From positions 1 through 64,000 of the forward strand of contig CAZREW010000006.1 of NCBI GenBank assembly GCA_964599375.1: DNA of 64,000 bases, written 5' to 3'. This stretch comes from JAUWCL01 sp964599375 (lineage in GTDB: Bacteria; Krumholzibacteriota; Krumholzibacteriia; Krumholzibacteriales; Krumholzibacteriaceae). Position numbers and translations under genes: made by a program. Under the pieces are notes generated by a model. It saw only the letters and a program-made list of their open reading frames with translations, searched no databases and was not told the origin of the DNA. Shown in pieces: positions 42,681-51,809 of this stretch (positions are counted from its first letter, which is position 1; every line of letters begins with the position of its first letter).

Positions 42681-44267
42681 TCAGCGCCGCCGCCGCGACA
42701 AGATGACCCACACGGCTGTCAGGCCGAGGTCAAGCGCTGCCATCCCGAGGAATATCTTCTGCCCGTACCTGGTGTAGGGAGTCATCGACGACAAAGTATA
42801 GACCGGGACTAGAAGTATCCCCTCGGTGTCGAGTCCGATTGACTCGACAACCCGCCCGGCCGGGTCGATAAACATCGATACGCCCGTATTGGCGGCGCGC
42901 AACACCGTCACCCCGTTCTCGATCGCCCTCTCGATGGCCGACTCGCTGTGCTGCAGGGGCCCCCGTGCTCCGCCGAACCAGCCGTCGTTGGTGATGTTGA
43001 CAAGAAAATCCGCCCCGAGCCTCACGTATTCGCGCGCGTAGCCGGAGAATGTCGACTCGAAGCATATAAGCGCGCCGAACTTCCCGACGGGGGATTCGAA
43101 GATCGTCTGGTGCTCTCCACGCTTGAAGTTCGCCTGGCCGAAATCCATACGTTCGAGGAACGGGAACCAGCCGCTGAAAGGCACTCTCTCCCCGAACTGC
43201 AGGAGATTGATCTTGTCGTACTGCTGGACCAACTCGCCGTTCCGGCCGAACATGCCCGACGAATTGAACGAGCGCCAATTCTCGCCTTCCTTGATGTGCC
43301 TGACGTACCCGATGTAGACGTCGACCCCGGCATCTTCGGCGATGCTTTTCATCCATTCCCTGTACTTGCGGCTGTGGCTCATCGAAACGGGCGCCGCAGT
43401 CTCGGGGAATATCACCAGCTCTGCGCCGAGCGCGGCCGCCCTTCTGGTCAGTTCCTCTATCTCGCCGAATATCGTATCCCTGTAGACGGGCTGCCATTTC
43501 AGGGCAAGGTCGAGGTCGGGCTGGACGATCGCGACATCGGCCGGCCGGTCGACCGCCCCGATCTCCATATCGATCCGCTGGATCCTGAGATATCCTCCGG
43601 TGAGTGTGCCCGCGACCAGGAGTACAAGAAGCAGCGCCGCCTGCACTCTCCTGCTACGCTCCCTGATAAAAAGCGCAGAGGCGATGAGCAGGTTCGCAGT
43701 GACTATCAGCATCCCGAACCCAAACGGCCCGGTTGCAAAGAGGCCCTGCGAAGCTATCGGGTACTTGATAAGCGTCCCCGAGATGATCCCCCAGGAGAAA
43801 GCAAGCTCCCCGCTCGATCTCAGGTACTCCGCCAGGGCCCAGAATGCCGGTGCGGCCAGCAGCGCTTTCCTGCCTATGCGCCCGTGCAAGGCCGCCAGGG
43901 CAAGTGTAAAGAGCCCCGTGTAAAGGCCGAGATACATGACGAGCAGGATCAGTCCGGGGATCAGCACCCACCTGAGGCTGATGCTCGATGCGGGGATGAG
44001 GTTGGTGACCCAGAAGAGCAGCATGAGGAAGAACGCCATCCCGAACATCCACCCGGTCACAAAACCCCTCCGAAGGCGGCCCTTATTCCCCTCGTATGAG
44101 GGAAAAACGACGAGGAAATACCGGAAGACGGGGACAAGCGCAACGAGGGAGAGCAGCCTTGTCGGATAAGGGGGAAAGGAAAGAGCCATCAGGAAGCCGC
44201 CGAGGACTCCCGCGAAGATCTCCTCCCGCCACCGCGTCAGGAACGACTGTGCTCCGGGACCTTTCAA
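42681..44267 (-). CDS. lnt: Apolipoprotein N-acyltransferase
   Basis: Adds the third acyl chain to lipoproteins in the inner membrane of diderm bacteria. 528 residues: about six N-terminal membrane helices, then a nitrilase domain. The catalytic triad is visible as VIFPETAAP (Glu), QQYDKINLLQFGE (Lys) and GALICFESTF (Cys). Agrees with the many lipoproteins encoded in the window. Confidence 0.95.
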   Translation of the reverse strand: MKGPGAQSFLTRWREEIFAGVLGGFLMALSFPPYPTRLLSLVALVPVFRYFLVVFPSYEGNKGRLRRGFVTGWMFGMAFFLMLLFWVTNLIPASSISLRWVLIPGLILLVMYLGLYTGLFTLALAALHGRIGRKALLAAPAFWALAEYLRSSGELAFSWGIISGTLIKYPIASQGLFATGPFGFGMLIVTANLLIASALFIRERSRRVQAALLLVLLVAGTLTGGYLRIQRIDMEIGAVDRPADVAIVQPDLDLALKWQPVYRDTIFGEIEELTRRAAALGAELVIFPETAAPVSMSHSRKYREWMKSIAEDAGVDVYIGYVRHIKEGENWRSFNSSGMFGRNGELVQQYDKINLLQFGERVPFSGWFPFLERMDFGQANFKRGEHQTIFESPVGKFGALICFESTFSGYAREYVRLGADFLVNITNDGWFGGARGPLQHSESAIERAIENGVTVLRAANTGVSMFIDPAGRVVESIGLDTEGILLVPVYTLSSMTPYTRYGQKIFLGMAALDLGLTAVWVILSRRRR

Positions 44268-44418
44268 TCCGCCTCCATCTCAGCATACATTCATCTTCAA
44301 GCCCTGGTAAGATACGAGCGGGAGTATATACGACACTGCCTTGACGGACAACTGTTACACGTCCCCGGTCGGCGATTTCCCGCTGATATCCTGCCTCGTC
44401 AGGACTGTCAAATACCGA

Positions 44419-44436
44419 TTACAATAATCATTGTAA
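44419..44436. promoter_or_regulatory. Perfect palindromic operator-like site
   Basis: TTACAAT-AATC-ATTGTAA is a perfect 7+7 inverted repeat whose right arm contains the -35 hexamer of the promoter that follows. A repressor bound here would block polymerase. Confidence 0.6.
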
Positions 44437-44459
44437 ATTGATACGAATTATGATACAAT
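44431..44459 (+). promoter_or_regulatory. Promoter of the secreted-protein gene at 44528
   Basis: -35 TTGTAA (44431-44436), 17-base spacer, -10 TACAAT (44454-44459). The same -10 hexamer is used by the related gene at 41743. Confidence 0.65.
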
Positions 44460-44527
44460 GCCTTTGTATCAGACCGGCACAGCGGCTATGCCGGATATGT
44501 TACTTATGCTTATTGGAGGGGAAGAGA

Positions 44528-45205
44528 ATGAAGGACTGCTTAAGGTTTCTCGCCGTAGTTCTTATCCTGTCGTTCGCCGGCGCCGCAAGCGCTGATCCGT
44601 GCCTAGTAGTGTATCCAGCAGGACCGTGCGAATATCACTACGACACCTCCGAATACTACACGGCAGGTCCCGGAGATCCATACTACGACTCCGAGTATGA
44701 CAGGGGCGGAGAAGTCCTGCTGGAGGTCGGCTCGAACGAGATCGATCTCAGCATCTACCAGGCTCCCATGATCGAGGGATTTGTTCCCTCGACCGGCGGC
44801 AACGAAGGCTATTTCTTCACGGGTACCGATTACGAGCTGATCATCGACGGCTACAGCAACCGCCCCATGACTTACGTGAACATCCTCGTCGTATTCGACG
44901 ATTTCGTTCCCGAAGACTGCGTCGCCGAGATCACGGTCGGCGGGATGCCAGTCGTGGGTAACGTCTATGGCGCCGGCGACCTCGTGGTATCTACCCCGAC
45001 GCCGGTCGGGAACAAGTACTCCGACACGATGACGATAGATATAGGCTGGCACGGATGCTACGGAGTCCATGTTTGGGCCTACTCAGACGAGGACTACAGT
45101 GGGACCCACGATGGCGGCGAATGCTTCACGGCGTTCTCGCACGACGCGACCATCCCCACGGAGGATTCGACCTGGGGAGCCGTCAAGTCGCAGTACGATA
45201 GATAG
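44528..45205 (+). CDS. Secreted protein with C-terminal W-G-x-V-K motif
   Basis: 225 residues, no recognised family. ATG 44528 has GGAGGGG upstream and starts a clear signal peptide (MKDCLRFLAVVLILSFAGAA, cleavage after ASA). The mature part is acidic, rich in Tyr/Asp/Gly, and looks all-beta (Ig- or CBM-like strands such as YELIIDGYSNRPMTYVNILV). It ends TEDSTWGAVKSQYDR, matching the tail of the 41743 protein. A palindromic operator overlaps its promoter. Function unknown. Confidence 0.8.
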   Translation: MKDCLRFLAVVLILSFAGAASADPCLVVYPAGPCEYHYDTSEYYTAGPGDPYYDSEYDRGGEVLLEVGSNEIDLSIYQAPMIEGFVPSTGGNEGYFFTGTDYELIIDGYSNRPMTYVNILVVFDDFVPEDCVAEITVGGMPVVGNVYGAGDLVVSTPTPVGNKYSDTMTIDIGWHGCYGVHVWAYSDEDYSGTHDGGECFTAFSHDATIPTEDSTWGAVKSQYDR

Positions 45206-45236
45206 ACAGGCGGCATCTGTCCGCCGGATGACCATA

Positions 45237-45295
45237 CCGTACCGCAGAAGACAGGATCAGTGCGCTGACTCTTGCCGCCCCGTTCCGCGGTACGG
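45237..45295. repeat. Inverted repeat in the region before the cytochrome gene
   Basis: CCGTACCGC (45237-45245) pairs with GCGGTACGG (45287-45295) across a 41-base loop that itself contains TCAGTGCGCTGA. It may fold as an RNA in the end of the preceding transcript or act as a binding site. Confidence 0.4.
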
Positions 45296-45381
45296 CGTGG
45301 CCATCTGATCGATTTGATATCTCAAGCCTTTTCCTATCTCGATAAAGGAATCCGGAGGGAACAGATCAAGGAGCCCCGCCC

Positions 45382-48069
45382 ATGAAAAAGAACGTGTTCT
45401 CCGAATCACGCATCGTCCACAGGATCTTCCTCCTGCTCATCGTGTTCGCCGTCGCCGCCGCGGTACTCATCCCCGAGTCGTCGCCTTTCGCGAAGAACCC
45501 TTACAGGAGGGAGTTCTTCAGCCAGCACCCCGAGGCTGTAGGAACGGCGATAGACGACGTGCCGAGCAATCCGGGCCACTGCGGCGTATGCCACTTCGAC
45601 TTCAGCGGATCGGCTGCACGGAATCCTTACGGCCTCTCGGTAGAGGTCGGGTTGAACAACGGACTGACGATAGCCCAGGCGATAGCCGCGGTTGAATATA
45701 ATGACGCCGACGGCGATAATTACACAAATCACACTGAAGCGACCGATATCGCGGGATTCTCGAACACCTCGACATTCCCGGGCCTGAATATCAATAACTA
45801 TACCCTGGCGGTCAACGTCGACCTCGCCGACATAGTCGGATATCTCACGCCGACCGGCGCAACCGACACGATCCCGCCTTCGGTGGCCGTGAACGACCCG
45901 ATGGGCGGAGAGGTCCTCCAGGCCGGCACATACTATTCCGTACTGTACGACGCGAACGACAATACGGGCGTGGACCATGTGAACATCTACCTTTCCGACG
46001 ACAGCGGCGCTGAATGGTTCAAGACTGTCGCGAAAAACGAGACTCCGGGCACGGGATTCTCCTGGTTCGTCCCGAACTTCCCCGGAGATTTCAACAGGAT
46101 AAGGGTCGAGGCCGTAGACATCGCCGCCAATAAGGGCAGCGGCGAAAGCATGGGCGATTTCACGATACTATCCACACCCCCGGGCTACGTCCCCTCGTCG
46201 CTGAGGGACATGGAGCTCCCCGGCACACAGCCTCACGAAGGAGCCATCCTCGACGATCCCGACGTTTCGTGCGCGACCTGCCACGGTAACTACGACTCGA
46301 ACGCCGAACCTTGGTACAACTGGCGAGGCTCGATGATGGCACAGGCGCAGAGGGACCCCATCTTTCTCGCGTGCGTCACCGTAGCCGAGCAGGACGCGCC
46401 TTCCGTAGGAGACATCTGCATAAGGTGCCACTCCCCGGGCGGCTGGCAGGAGGGCCGCTCGATCGACACCAGCGGCGAGATGATCAACTCCAAGGACAGG
46501 CACTCGGTCCAGTGCGATTTCTGCCACAGGGTGGTCGACTTTAACTACGTCGCCGGGGTGAGCCCGGCGGTCGACGCCGAGGTACTCGCGGATATCGACC
46601 CGCTTCCGCTCGCTTTCGCGAACGGGCAGTTCATAAACGATCCTTCGCCGCTCAAGCGCGGCCCTTATGCCGACGCCGAAGCGAGCCACCAGTTCGTCGA
46701 GTCTCCGATCCACAGGTCGTCGGAGATGTGCGGCATTTGCCACGACGTGAGCAACCCGGTGTTTCTCCACGTATCGACGGCCGATTACGTACCCAGCGAC
46801 TTCGACGCGGAACATCCCGACATGGACCTCAGGAACATGTTCCCCATAGAGCGCACTTACAGCGAGTGGACTCAGAGCGAATACGCGTCGACCGGCGTAT
46901 ACGCCCCTCAGTTCGCCGGGAACAAGGCGGACGGGATCGTCTCATCCTGCCAGGACTGCCACATGAGGGACGTCAATGGCAAAGGCGCCAACGCCATCGG
47001 AGTCAACGACAGGGCGGATCTCGGGCTGCATGATTTCACCGGCGGCAACACGTTCATGCCTTCGACTATTGCGGACAAGTTCCCCGACGAGGTCAGCCTC
47101 GCCCAGCTGCAGGATGCGGAGGCCCGTGCAAGATACATGCTCCAGAACGCGGCTTCAATGACGGTGACTCCCGAAGATTTCGGCATAACGGTCAGGGTCA
47201 CGAACGAGACTGCGCACAAGCTCCCTTCAGGATATCCTGAGGGCCGCAGGATCTGGCTCAACGTCGTCGCTCTCGACGCGGCCGGCACCCCGATCTACGA
47301 GTCGTGCGCCTACGACAACGAGACGGCCGATCTATCGCACGACTCGCAGGCGAAGATATACGAGATCAAACCGGGCCTGAGCCCCGGTCTGGCTGACGCC
47401 CTTGGCCTGCCGGCCGGCAAGTCGTTCCACTTCGTCCTGAACGACACCATTTACGCTGACAACAGGATCCCGCCGAGGGGGTTCACGAACGCCGGGTTCG
47501 AAAGCATCCAGTCGCCGGCGGTCGCGCATATATACGAGGATGGCCAGTACTGGGACGACACCCCATACTTGCTCCCGGTCGAGTCCGACTCGGTCATAGT
47601 CACTCTCTACTACCAGACGACATCGAAGGAATACACGGAGTTCCTGCGTGACGAGAACGAGACCAACTCCTCCGGGCAGGATTTCTACGATTCTTGGGTG
47701 GCGCACGGAAAGTCGGCTCCGGAGATCATGGTCCGCGTAAGGGCCGCGGTCAATGTGACGGTGACCGACGACGAGGTCGCCGGAACGCCGCTGATCTACA
47801 ACCTCGAGCAGAACTTCCCCAACCCGTTCAATCCGGCGACAAGGATCGATTACTCGATCGCGGAAAAGGCTCATGTCTTCATCGCCGCCTACGACGTTGC
47901 AGGAAGGCGGGTCAGCGTGATCGTAGACGCCGAGCAGGAACCTTCGCGCTACTCGGTGACATGGAACGGCACCGGCGACGACGGACGCGCTCTATCCTCG
48001 GGTATTTATTTCATAAGATACCGTGCGGGTGGGTACACGTTCACAAGGAAGGCGGTGCTTCTGAGATAA
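45382..48069 (+). CDS. Exported six-heme c-type cytochrome with FlgD-like C-terminal domain
   Basis: 895 residues with a signal peptide (about 12-36). Six CxxCH heme sites are visible: CGVCH (67), then CATCH, CIRCH, CDFCH, CGICH and CQDCH between about 297 and 526. Between the first and second heme lies an Ig-like domain (TIPPSVAVNDPMGGEVLQAG). The C-terminus has LEQNFPNPFNPATRIDYSI and ends in a FlgD-like Ig domain (GIYFIRYRAGGYTFTRKAVL), the cell-surface attachment type seen in FCB bacteria. Probably an extracellular electron-transfer protein or multiheme oxidoreductase at the surface; substrate unknown. Its 3' end overlaps the convergent sigma-54 activator by 29 bases. Confidence 0.88.
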   Translation: MKKNVFSESRIVHRIFLLLIVFAVAAAVLIPESSPFAKNPYRREFFSQHPEAVGTAIDDVPSNPGHCGVCHFDFSGSAARNPYGLSVEVGLNNGLTIAQAIAAVEYNDADGDNYTNHTEATDIAGFSNTSTFPGLNINNYTLAVNVDLADIVGYLTPTGATDTIPPSVAVNDPMGGEVLQAGTYYSVLYDANDNTGVDHVNIYLSDDSGAEWFKTVAKNETPGTGFSWFVPNFPGDFNRIRVEAVDIAANKGSGESMGDFTILSTPPGYVPSSLRDMELPGTQPHEGAILDDPDVSCATCHGNYDSNAEPWYNWRGSMMAQAQRDPIFLACVTVAEQDAPSVGDICIRCHSPGGWQEGRSIDTSGEMINSKDRHSVQCDFCHRVVDFNYVAGVSPAVDAEVLADIDPLPLAFANGQFINDPSPLKRGPYADAEASHQFVESPIHRSSEMCGICHDVSNPVFLHVSTADYVPSDFDAEHPDMDLRNMFPIERTYSEWTQSEYASTGVYAPQFAGNKADGIVSSCQDCHMRDVNGKGANAIGVNDRADLGLHDFTGGNTFMPSTIADKFPDEVSLAQLQDAEARARYMLQNAASMTVTPEDFGITVRVTNETAHKLPSGYPEGRRIWLNVVALDAAGTPIYESCAYDNETADLSHDSQAKIYEIKPGLSPGLADALGLPAGKSFHFVLNDTIYADNRIPPRGFTNAGFESIQSPAVAHIYEDGQYWDDTPYLLPVESDSVIVTLYYQTTSKEYTEFLRDENETNSSGQDFYDSWVAHGKSAPEIMVRVRAAVNVTVTDDEVAGTPLIYNLEQNFPNPFNPATRIDYSIAEKAHVFIAAYDVAGRRVSVIVDAEQEPSRYSVTWNGTGDDGRALSSGIYFIRYRAGGYTFTRKAVLLR

Positions 48070-49519
48070 CCGTCTTTACAGGATCCCGATGCCGGTCGGG
48101 ATCGATATTCATCCTCTTGAGCTTCTTGAGAAGGCCCTGGCGGGTTATCCCCAGGGCCTTCGCAGTGCGGGTTCTGTTTCCCCCGAAACCCTCCAGCGCA
48201 TCCACGATCATCCTTCTCTCGAGCCGCATCACGGCCTCGGGCATCGTACCCGCTTCCAGACCGGAATCCGTTACGGGAAGGATGCTCCCGCGCCCTTCCG
48301 GGATCCCCAGCATCGAGGCGGTGATCCTCACGGAGCCCGGGTTCATCGTCAAAACCCTCTCGATCTCGTTTCTCAGCTCTCGGACGTTGCCCGGCCAGCG
48401 ATAGCCGATGAGCCTGGACAGGGCTCCAGCGGTCATCGAGACGGGACGGCCGCTGAGCTGGAGCGAAGACTCGCGAAGGAACCGCGCCGTCAGGACCGGG
48501 ACATCCTCGCTCCTCTCCCTGAGCGGCGGGATATGCAGCCTGACAGCACTGAGCCTGAAGTAGAGGTCCTCCCTGAATCTCCCCGCCCGGACAAGCCCCT
48601 CGAGGTCGCGGTTAGTGGCGAACACAAACCGCACATCGACCTTTCTGCTCCGCCCTTCGCCGAGCCTGCGTATCTCTCTCTCCTGAAGCACACGGAGCAG
48701 CGCCGCCTGAAGATGGACGGGAAGCTCCCCGATCTCGTCGAGGAAGAACGTCCCGCCGCCGGCCGCCTCGATCAGCCCCTCGCGGTCGCGGTCGGCCCCT
48801 GTGTAGGCTCCCCTGGCGCTTCCGAACAGCTCGCCCTGGAGAAGGCCCGCCGGCATCTCGAGGCAGTTGACCGCTATGAACGGCCCGGCGCGCCTCGGCC
48901 CGAGCGAATGGATGTTCCTTGCGACAAGCTCCTTGCCCGTCCCGCTTTCCCCGCATATGAGGACATGGATCCTGCCGGCGGCGACCTTCCGGATGTCCTC
49001 CCTGAGAGAGACGATCGAAGGGGATATCCCGGCGATCGGCGGATCGAAGGGGCGGCCCCCTCCGGCCGCCGCCCCACATCCGCCGTGACCGGGCGCCAGA
49101 ACATCGGCCAGCGGGAGAAGATGCTCGAGAAGCCCGAGCAGCTCACCAGCGGCAGAGATCCTTCTCGGAAGGAAGGACGGCGTCATCTCGTTGAGCTCGA
49201 GGTCGAGAGAGACGGACATGCCTGCGAGCCTGCGCTCGAGGCGCCACTCGTTCCCGTATCCGCTCCCGTCCATCCGCCACACGCCGAACCCCCCCGCGGT
49301 CGATGCCGATTCCCTCAGGGCAAGTTCGGCGCTCTGGTCGGCGGGTACTCCACCGCATATCTCCAGGCCCGGCCCTCCCGGACCGGGTTCTCCCAAATAT
49401 AATCGCAGGCGGGCCGCCGAGGCGCCGCACGCGCTGCAGAGAAGCCCCAGGCATTCCTTTATCGCCTTCCTCACCAGGTACTCTCCCGTCTCTGCTTCTG
49501 GTCCCCGCCGACACTTCAC
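48041..49519 (-). CDS. Sigma-54-dependent transcriptional activator (Fis-type HTH)
   Basis: 492 residues. Residues about 1-150 are an uncharacterised, cysteine-containing sensor region (CLGLLCSACGASA), not a receiver domain. The AAA+ domain has GESGTGKELVARNIH (Walker A), the sigma-54 contact loop as GAYTGA (Tyr for the usual Phe) and GGGTFFLDEIGELP (Walker B). The C-terminal HTH is RTAKALGITRQGLLKKLKR. It is transcribed toward, and overlaps by 29 bases, the cytochrome gene. Target genes are not evident next to it. Confidence 0.92.
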   Translation of the reverse strand: MKCRRGPEAETGEYLVRKAIKECLGLLCSACGASAARLRLYLGEPGPGGPGLEICGGVPADQSAELALRESASTAGGFGVWRMDGSGYGNEWRLERRLAGMSVSLDLELNEMTPSFLPRRISAAGELLGLLEHLLPLADVLAPGHGGCGAAAGGGRPFDPPIAGISPSIVSLREDIRKVAAGRIHVLICGESGTGKELVARNIHSLGPRRAGPFIAVNCLEMPAGLLQGELFGSARGAYTGADRDREGLIEAAGGGTFFLDEIGELPVHLQAALLRVLQEREIRRLGEGRSRKVDVRFVFATNRDLEGLVRAGRFREDLYFRLSAVRLHIPPLRERSEDVPVLTARFLRESSLQLSGRPVSMTAGALSRLIGYRWPGNVRELRNEIERVLTMNPGSVRITASMLGIPEGRGSILPVTDSGLEAGTMPEAVMRLERRMIVDALEGFGGNRTRTAKALGITRQGLLKKLKRMNIDPDRHRDPVKTVISEAPPSL

Positions 49520-49748
49520 AAGGCAATCCCCGTACCGGCACAGAGAGAGATCGAAAACGCGTTGCGGCAGAGAAAGTTATCCTGAAACTTCGGCCCGGCC
49601 ACTGCCGGAATGCCGTCGACTTCTCGACAGTATGAATTCCTTGACTTTGCCAGGAGCCTGTGAATACCATGCCTTGACCCGGATAACCGGGTGTCAAATA
49701 TCTGACTAGGTGGTATTGACCCGTTTCCCGACCTGGAAGGAGGACTGT

Positions 49749-51734
49749 ATGGCCGATGAGTTCAAACCATATGTGTCCGCCGAGACAAAGATGAAGGAGT
49801 TCACGCTGCCGGCTATCATATTCGGCGCGATACTCTCAGTCATCCTAGGAGCGGCGAACGCCTACCTCGGCCTCGTGGCGGGCATGACGGTGGCGGCAAC
49901 GTTCCCGGCAGCGGTCATGGCCATGGCGGTGCTCAAGCCGCTCAAAGGCACGATCCTCGAGGAGAACACATGCCGTACCACGGCCGCGGTCGGCGAGGCC
50001 GTAGTCGCCGGCGCGATCTTCACGATCCCGGCGTTCCTGATCGCCAAGAACCCCGCGACGGGAGAGCCTATCTGGGAAAACATCCACTACTGGGAAAGCA
50101 CTTTCCTGATGCTGGTCGGCGGCATCCTCGGCGTGTTCTTCGTGATCTTCCTAAGGCGGGTGCTGATCGACGACAAGTCGCTCCCCTTCCCCGAGAGCGT
50201 CGCCTGCTCGGAGATCGTCAAGGCGGGCCAGGGAGGGGCGACAGGCGCCAAGTATGTCTTCGGGATGATCGGCGTCGCCGCGCTTCTCGAGCTCCTGAAG
50301 AACAGCTTCGGCCTCCTCATGATCAAGGGATACATCAGGCACTTCTGGGTCCTGCCGACCGTGAAGAACTTCAGGCTGATGACAAGCGATCTGAAGGCGA
50401 TCACAGCCGGTTCCAACCCGACCGGGGGGATCTTCGTCGAGTCGCCCGAGGCCTCTCCCGCGATGCTCGGCGTCGGCTACATCATCGGCCCGAAGCTCGC
50501 CGCGATAGTCTTCGCGGGCGGTGTGTTCGGCCACATGATGATGACGCCGCTGTTCATCTTCATTGCCGGGACATTCGGGCCCGGCACCGACTGGATGGAG
50601 ACCACCGGCGCTGTCTGGAACTCGCAGGTCCGCCCGCTCGCGGTCGGCGCGATGCTCGTAGGCGCGTTCTACACCCTGTTCAGGATGCGCAAGTCACTCG
50701 GAACGGGGATGTCGAGGGCGTTCAAGGACCTCAAACAGATCGGCAAGGTCAAGGAAGGCGCCGAGACGAGCCGTATCGAGAGGGACGTCCCCTACTCGAT
50801 CACGATCATCGGCATCATCGCCCTGGTCATACCGATCTTCTTCCTCTACTGGTACTTCAGCGGCAGCATCATCGGGGCGGCCGTCTCGGCGATCGTCATG
50901 ACGGTCGCGGGATTCCTCTTCGCCGCCGTAGCCGGCTTCCTTGTAGGGACGATCGGCTCGAGCAACAATCCGATCTCGGGTCTGACGCTTTCGACCCTTA
51001 TCGTGGCGGCGATACTGATGGTCGCCGTGGGGGTCAAAGGAGCCTTCGGCGTCGCCGCTGTGCTCGGAGTGGCGGCCGTGGTCTGCTGTTCGAGCGGCGT
51101 GGCCGGGGACATCATCCAGGACCTCAAGGCCGGGCACATCCTCGGCGGTACTCCACGGGCGATGGAGCTAGGCTGCATCATCGGGGTAGTGGCGGCGGCG
51201 TTCGTAATGGCGCTTGTCCTCCAGCTCCTCCACACCGGGTACGCTTCGACGGGGGGCATCGGCGGGACCGACCTTCCCGCGCCGCAGGCCGGACTGATGG
51301 CGATGCTCGCACAGGGCATCATCACCGGGCAGATGGCCTGGCCGCTCGTGATCATGGGGGCTATTTTCGCGGTCGCCCTCATCCTGATCGGCGCTCCTTC
51401 GCCGATGCTGATCGCGGTCGGCATGTACCTGCCGTTCCACACCACTTCGGCCATCTTCATCGGCGGGATCATCAAGTGGTTCGCCGACGGATACATCAAG
51501 AAGCGCAAACTCAACAAGGAGAAGGCGGACAACACCGGGATCCTCCTCGCCTCCGGCCTTATAGCGGGCCAGGCCCTGATGGGCATCCTCATCGCCGCGA
51601 CGGTCGTCGCCGGCGGCGGCGAGGGCATACTGCCGGCGATCATCAAGGGCGGCAACCCCTGGCTGGCGCTTATCGTCTTCGCCCTTCTCGCGTGGATCCT
51701 GATAAGGATCCCCGCCAAGAGCGCGTCAGAGTAA
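49749..51734 (+). CDS. OPT-family oligopeptide transporter
   Basis: 661-residue inner-membrane protein with about 14-16 helices, normal for the prokaryotic OPT/YSL group. ATG 49749 follows AAGGAGG. Family segments include SVILGAANAYLGLVAGMTV, LEENTCRTTAAVGEA and the late SPMLIAVGMYLPFHTTSAIF. Substrates in the family are small peptides or metal chelates. A terminator follows, then a PqqD-like gene. Confidence 0.93.
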   Translation: MADEFKPYVSAETKMKEFTLPAIIFGAILSVILGAANAYLGLVAGMTVAATFPAAVMAMAVLKPLKGTILEENTCRTTAAVGEAVVAGAIFTIPAFLIAKNPATGEPIWENIHYWESTFLMLVGGILGVFFVIFLRRVLIDDKSLPFPESVACSEIVKAGQGGATGAKYVFGMIGVAALLELLKNSFGLLMIKGYIRHFWVLPTVKNFRLMTSDLKAITAGSNPTGGIFVESPEASPAMLGVGYIIGPKLAAIVFAGGVFGHMMMTPLFIFIAGTFGPGTDWMETTGAVWNSQVRPLAVGAMLVGAFYTLFRMRKSLGTGMSRAFKDLKQIGKVKEGAETSRIERDVPYSITIIGIIALVIPIFFLYWYFSGSIIGAAVSAIVMTVAGFLFAAVAGFLVGTIGSSNNPISGLTLSTLIVAAILMVAVGVKGAFGVAAVLGVAAVVCCSSGVAGDIIQDLKAGHILGGTPRAMELGCIIGVVAAAFVMALVLQLLHTGYASTGGIGGTDLPAPQAGLMAMLAQGIITGQMAWPLVIMGAIFAVALILIGAPSPMLIAVGMYLPFHTTSAIFIGGIIKWFADGYIKKRKLNKEKADNTGILLASGLIAGQALMGILIAATVVAGGGEGILPAIIKGGNPWLALIVFALLAWILIRIPAKSASE

Positions 51735-51751
51735 GACTAGAGTCGTTCAAT

Positions 51752-51789
51752 GACCCCGGGGCCTCCCGGCTCCGGGGTCTTCTTTTCTA
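51752..51789 (+). terminator. Rho-independent terminator of the OPT gene
   Basis: GACCCCGG (51752-51759) pairs with CCGGGGTC (51772-51779) and is followed by TTCTTTTCT. Read-through into the PqqD-like gene 21 bases on is possible. Confidence 0.75.
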
Positions 51790-51809
51790 CAGACGGGACA
51801 ATCAGCACG

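Noticed and set aside
44490..44515. CCGGCAC...TGCCGG as a sigma-54 promoter before the 44528 gene
   Set aside because: The GG-GC spacing is 12 rather than 10 bases, and a good sigma-70 promoter lies just upstream.
49674..49700. TTGACCCGG...CCGGGTGTCAA as promoter or operator of the OPT gene
   Set aside because: The arms are unequal by two bases and no good -10 lies at the right distance; too weak to list.
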